Source of the DNA: Bacillota bacterium
GTDB taxonomy: Bacteria > Bacillota > Clostridia > Tissierellales > Sedimentibacteraceae
Assembly: GCA_023425285.1 (NCBI GenBank)
Contig: JAFACY010000043.1
Coordinates: forward strand, 1-8,041
DNA: 8,041 nt
Direction of reading: 5' to 3'
Below are positions 6,117 to 8,041 of this stretch, in pieces (within the stretch, counting starts at the first letter, position 1; the number at the start of each line of letters is the position of its first letter). A program made the translations under genes and the position numbers. A model generated the notes under the pieces. The model ran no database searches. It saw only the letters and a program-made list of their open reading frames with translations, and was not told the origin of the DNA.

Positions 6117-8041
6117 CTAACTGATTTCTATTTTAACCTTGCTCCCTCCCATGCCTGCTTCGGCAGGAGTTACAATTAGCTTCAGCGGAACTCTGTTCTT
6201 GATGGCTTCGACGTGACTGATGATGCCCACCGACAATCTGTCATTGTGAATTTTTTCAAGAGAATCCATGACTACCTCCAGCAAATTGTCATCAAGAGTT
6301 CCAAAGCCCTCATCCAGGAAAAACAGTTCGAGCGGAGCCGTTCCCTTAAGCTGAATCTGTGATGAGAGTGAAAGCGCGAGAGCCAATGACGCAACAAATG
6401 TCTCTCCGCCTGAAAGTGTCGACGCATCTCTCTGAGCTCCGCCGTTTTTATAATCCCTGATAAGAAATCTGCTGTCCTGATCAACCTCCAGACCATAGTT
6501 TCCGCCTGTAATTTCCTTCAACCTTCTGCCTGCTTCTATGGACACGTATCTGAGCTGATTTGAAGCCACAAATTCAACAAATTTCTTCCCTCTGAACAAC
6601 TTCTCCAGATCTCTTTGCAGTGCTAATTTATGAGATATAACATCCCTGCTTTTTTCAAGCTCTTTTTTATGTGCTAATTTTTCCGATGATTTTTTAACTT
6701 CAGCTTCAAGCATTATTCTTTCTTCCTTAAGCTTATCCAGTGCTGAAGCCTTTTCATCCTTTATGCTACGGATATTGAGCCACTGCTCTTCTGTGAGGGA
6801 CCTGCCATTAAGCTTGGTTTTTAAATTTATGGATGCACCTCTTATTTGCGCCAGTTCATTTAAATATGCATCAATTTGTTTTTTGAAATTGTCAAGCTCA
6901 GACTTCGGTACATAATCAGCCCTTGCCTCTTCGATATCATTAAATCCTTCTTCCTTCAAAACATTTAAAAGCAGGCTGTAGTCCTTTTCACATCTTTCCT
7001 TTAAGCTTATGAGATTCCCCTGTGCCGACATTATTTCGCTGCTGCATTCATTAAGCTGCTTTTCTGCGGCTGTTTTGTCCTTCTCAAGCCTTTCATATTC
7101 CAATCTCATCTGATGTATTGACAGTGATATGTTTTCTTTTTCACCCTCTAAATCATCAATATCTCCCGCCTTATTTTTTATGCTTTCATTTTTCTCATCA
7201 ATGGCTTTATTCTTCTCATTAATCCGTGTGTATATTTCTTTTAAAAATATTTTAAGCTCATTTGATTTATTTGATGATGCATCCCTGGATGCAAGCTCGG
7301 TCTTAAGGCTGTCACGATGCTCCCTTATTTCCTTTTCAAGCATATTGCGTTCATTTTCCTTGCTGCTTATTGCTTCCTTCGTTTTTACGAAGTCATCAAT
7401 ATTAAGCTCCGCCTTGATTTTATTCAGCTCTGTTTCCTTTTTCTCCGCTTCATCCTTTTTAAGCTTAAGCTCCTGTGTAAGCTTTTTTATCTGAATTTTA
7501 TTGTGATCCATGGAGCTCATTATTTTATTGTAGTCGAGCAGCAGCCTGCCTTTTTCCTCCGATAAGACTCTTATGTTTTTTTCGAGTTTTATTTTATCAT
7601 CGTTGTACCTATTAACATCTGTGATTTGCTTCCTGAAATCATCCTCCATAGCCTTCAGGGATATTTCTTTATAGTCCTCACCCAAATCATTCAACTTAGC
7701 TTCATTTTGCTTTATAATGCTTTCTTCCGTAAACAGATTGGTCTGAATTTTGATTATTTCCGCCTCTGTTTTTTTAGCTTTTTCTTCCTTGATATGCAGT
7801 CTGTTTCTGTATACATCCAAATTAAACTCATCTGAATTAAATTCAGAAATAATATTTTCCCTGTGGTGGTCCGTTGAGCCACAAACGGGGCATACCTCCC
7901 CTTCAGAAAGCTCTTCCCTCAGCATGTGAGCAAGATTTTCTGTTTCCTGCTTTTTTAACACATCTTTTGAATGCTCTATTTCATCATTCAATGCAGAGGC
8001 TTCTTCTTCCCTTGCTTTTAAAGCAGTCCTCAACGCGCCTG
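6117..8041 (-). CDS. sbcC: SbcC nuclease subunit (Rad50-like SMC ATPase), C-terminal part
   Basis: SbcC pairs with the SbcD nuclease to cut hairpins and blocked DNA ends. The frame is open to the window edge, so the first half (Walker A lobe and outgoing coil) lies beyond base 8041. Numbering from the codon at 8033, the zinc hook CPVC is at residues 48-51 (7881-7892). It is followed by a long charged coiled coil to about residue 460. The C-terminal ATPase lobe has the LSGGE signature at 540-544, Walker B LELFFLDE ending at E575, the D-loop GTLD, and the H-loop ISH at 605-607. All key residues of this half are intact. The stop is TAG at 6117-6119. The full protein is normally about 1000 residues or more. 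sbcD is expected upstream but is not in the window. No strong terminator follows, so transcripts may reach the membrane protein gene. Confidence 0.95.
   Translation of the reverse strand, partial: GALRTALKAREEEASALNDEIEHSKDVLKKQETENLAHMLREELSEGEVCPVCGSTDHHRENIISEFNSDEFNLDVYRNRLHIKEEKAKKTEAEIIKIQTNLFTEESIIKQNEAKLNDLGEDYKEISLKAMEDDFRKQITDVNRYNDDKIKLEKNIRVLSEEKGRLLLDYNKIMSSMDHNKIQIKKLTQELKLKKDEAEKKETELNKIKAELNIDDFVKTKEAISSKENERNMLEKEIREHRDSLKTELASRDASSNKSNELKIFLKEIYTRINEKNKAIDEKNESIKNKAGDIDDLEGEKENISLSIHQMRLEYERLEKDKTAAEKQLNECSSEIMSAQGNLISLKERCEKDYSLLLNVLKEEGFNDIEEARADYVPKSELDNFKKQIDAYLNELAQIRGASINLKTKLNGRSLTEEQWLNIRSIKDEKASALDKLKEERIMLEAEVKKSSEKLAHKKELEKSRDVISHKLALQRDLEKLFRGKKFVEFVASNQLRYVSIEAGRRLKEITGGNYGLEVDQDSRFLIRDYKNGGAQRDASTLSGGETFVASLALALSLSSQIQLKGTAPLELFFLDEGFGTLDDNLLEVVMDSLEKIHNDRLSVGIISHVEAIKNRVPLKLIVTPAEAGMGGSKVKIEIS

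Noticed and set aside
7129..7494. A + strand open frame rich in Ser and Phe opposite sbcC
   Set aside because: It mirrors the coiled-coil codons of sbcC on the other strand and has no ribosome binding site or recognisable domain.
8031..8033. TTG as a start codon of the SbcC fragment
   Set aside because: The frame stays open to the window edge and the Walker A half is missing, so this is an internal leucine codon of a truncated gene.
1..8041. A novel defence or mobile system in the window
   Set aside because: I looked for transposases, integrases, toxin-antitoxin pairs, CRISPR repeats and reverse transcriptases on both strands and saw none. The strongest unusual signal is the peptidoglycan-binding cluster.

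Overview
The window looks like a low-GC, endospore-forming member of the Clostridia. The evidence is AT-rich DNA, strong GGAGG-type ribosome binding sites, and a group of SleC/SpoIID-like and peptidoglycan-binding proteins of the kind found in clostridial spores. I cannot assign genus or species. The whole window is chromosomal in character; I see no mobile element, RNA gene or CRISPR array.

Left part (1-2969, + strand): four tightly packed genes that read as one operon. They are (1) the C-terminal part of a protein with two PG_binding_1 repeats; (2) a 148-residue protein with a beta-sandwich, transthyretin/CnaB-like domain resembling the N-terminal region of SleC-type cortex-lytic proteins; (3) a 172-residue protein with two PG_binding_1 repeats and a cysteine-rich linker; and (4) a 478-residue protein with an N-terminal SpoIID/SleC-type lytic domain and three PG_binding_1 repeats. 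The last 164 residues of the conserved region in gene 1 align without gaps to the end of gene 4 (82 identities by hand count), so the locus contains a tandem duplication. A role in spore cortex or peptidoglycan hydrolysis or remodelling is inferred.

Middle (2966-4988): a long hairpin overlaps the stop codons of the converging genes at 2966-3011 and probably ends transcription in both directions. On the - strand follows a 618-residue PAS-PAS-GGDEF-HD-GYP protein whose c-di-GMP synthesis and degradation motifs both look intact. It has its own extended -10 promoter.

Right part (4956-8041, - strand): a universal stress protein of the ATP-binding type with its own promoter and terminator; a four-helix membrane protein I do not recognise; and the C-terminal part of SbcC (zinc hook, returning coiled coil and ATPase lobe), cut by the window edge. 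Every gene from 3003 rightwards is on the - strand, but promoters and terminators divide them into separate units. Nothing links them functionally to the peptidoglycan cluster. No gene-free stretch exceeds about 150 bases.
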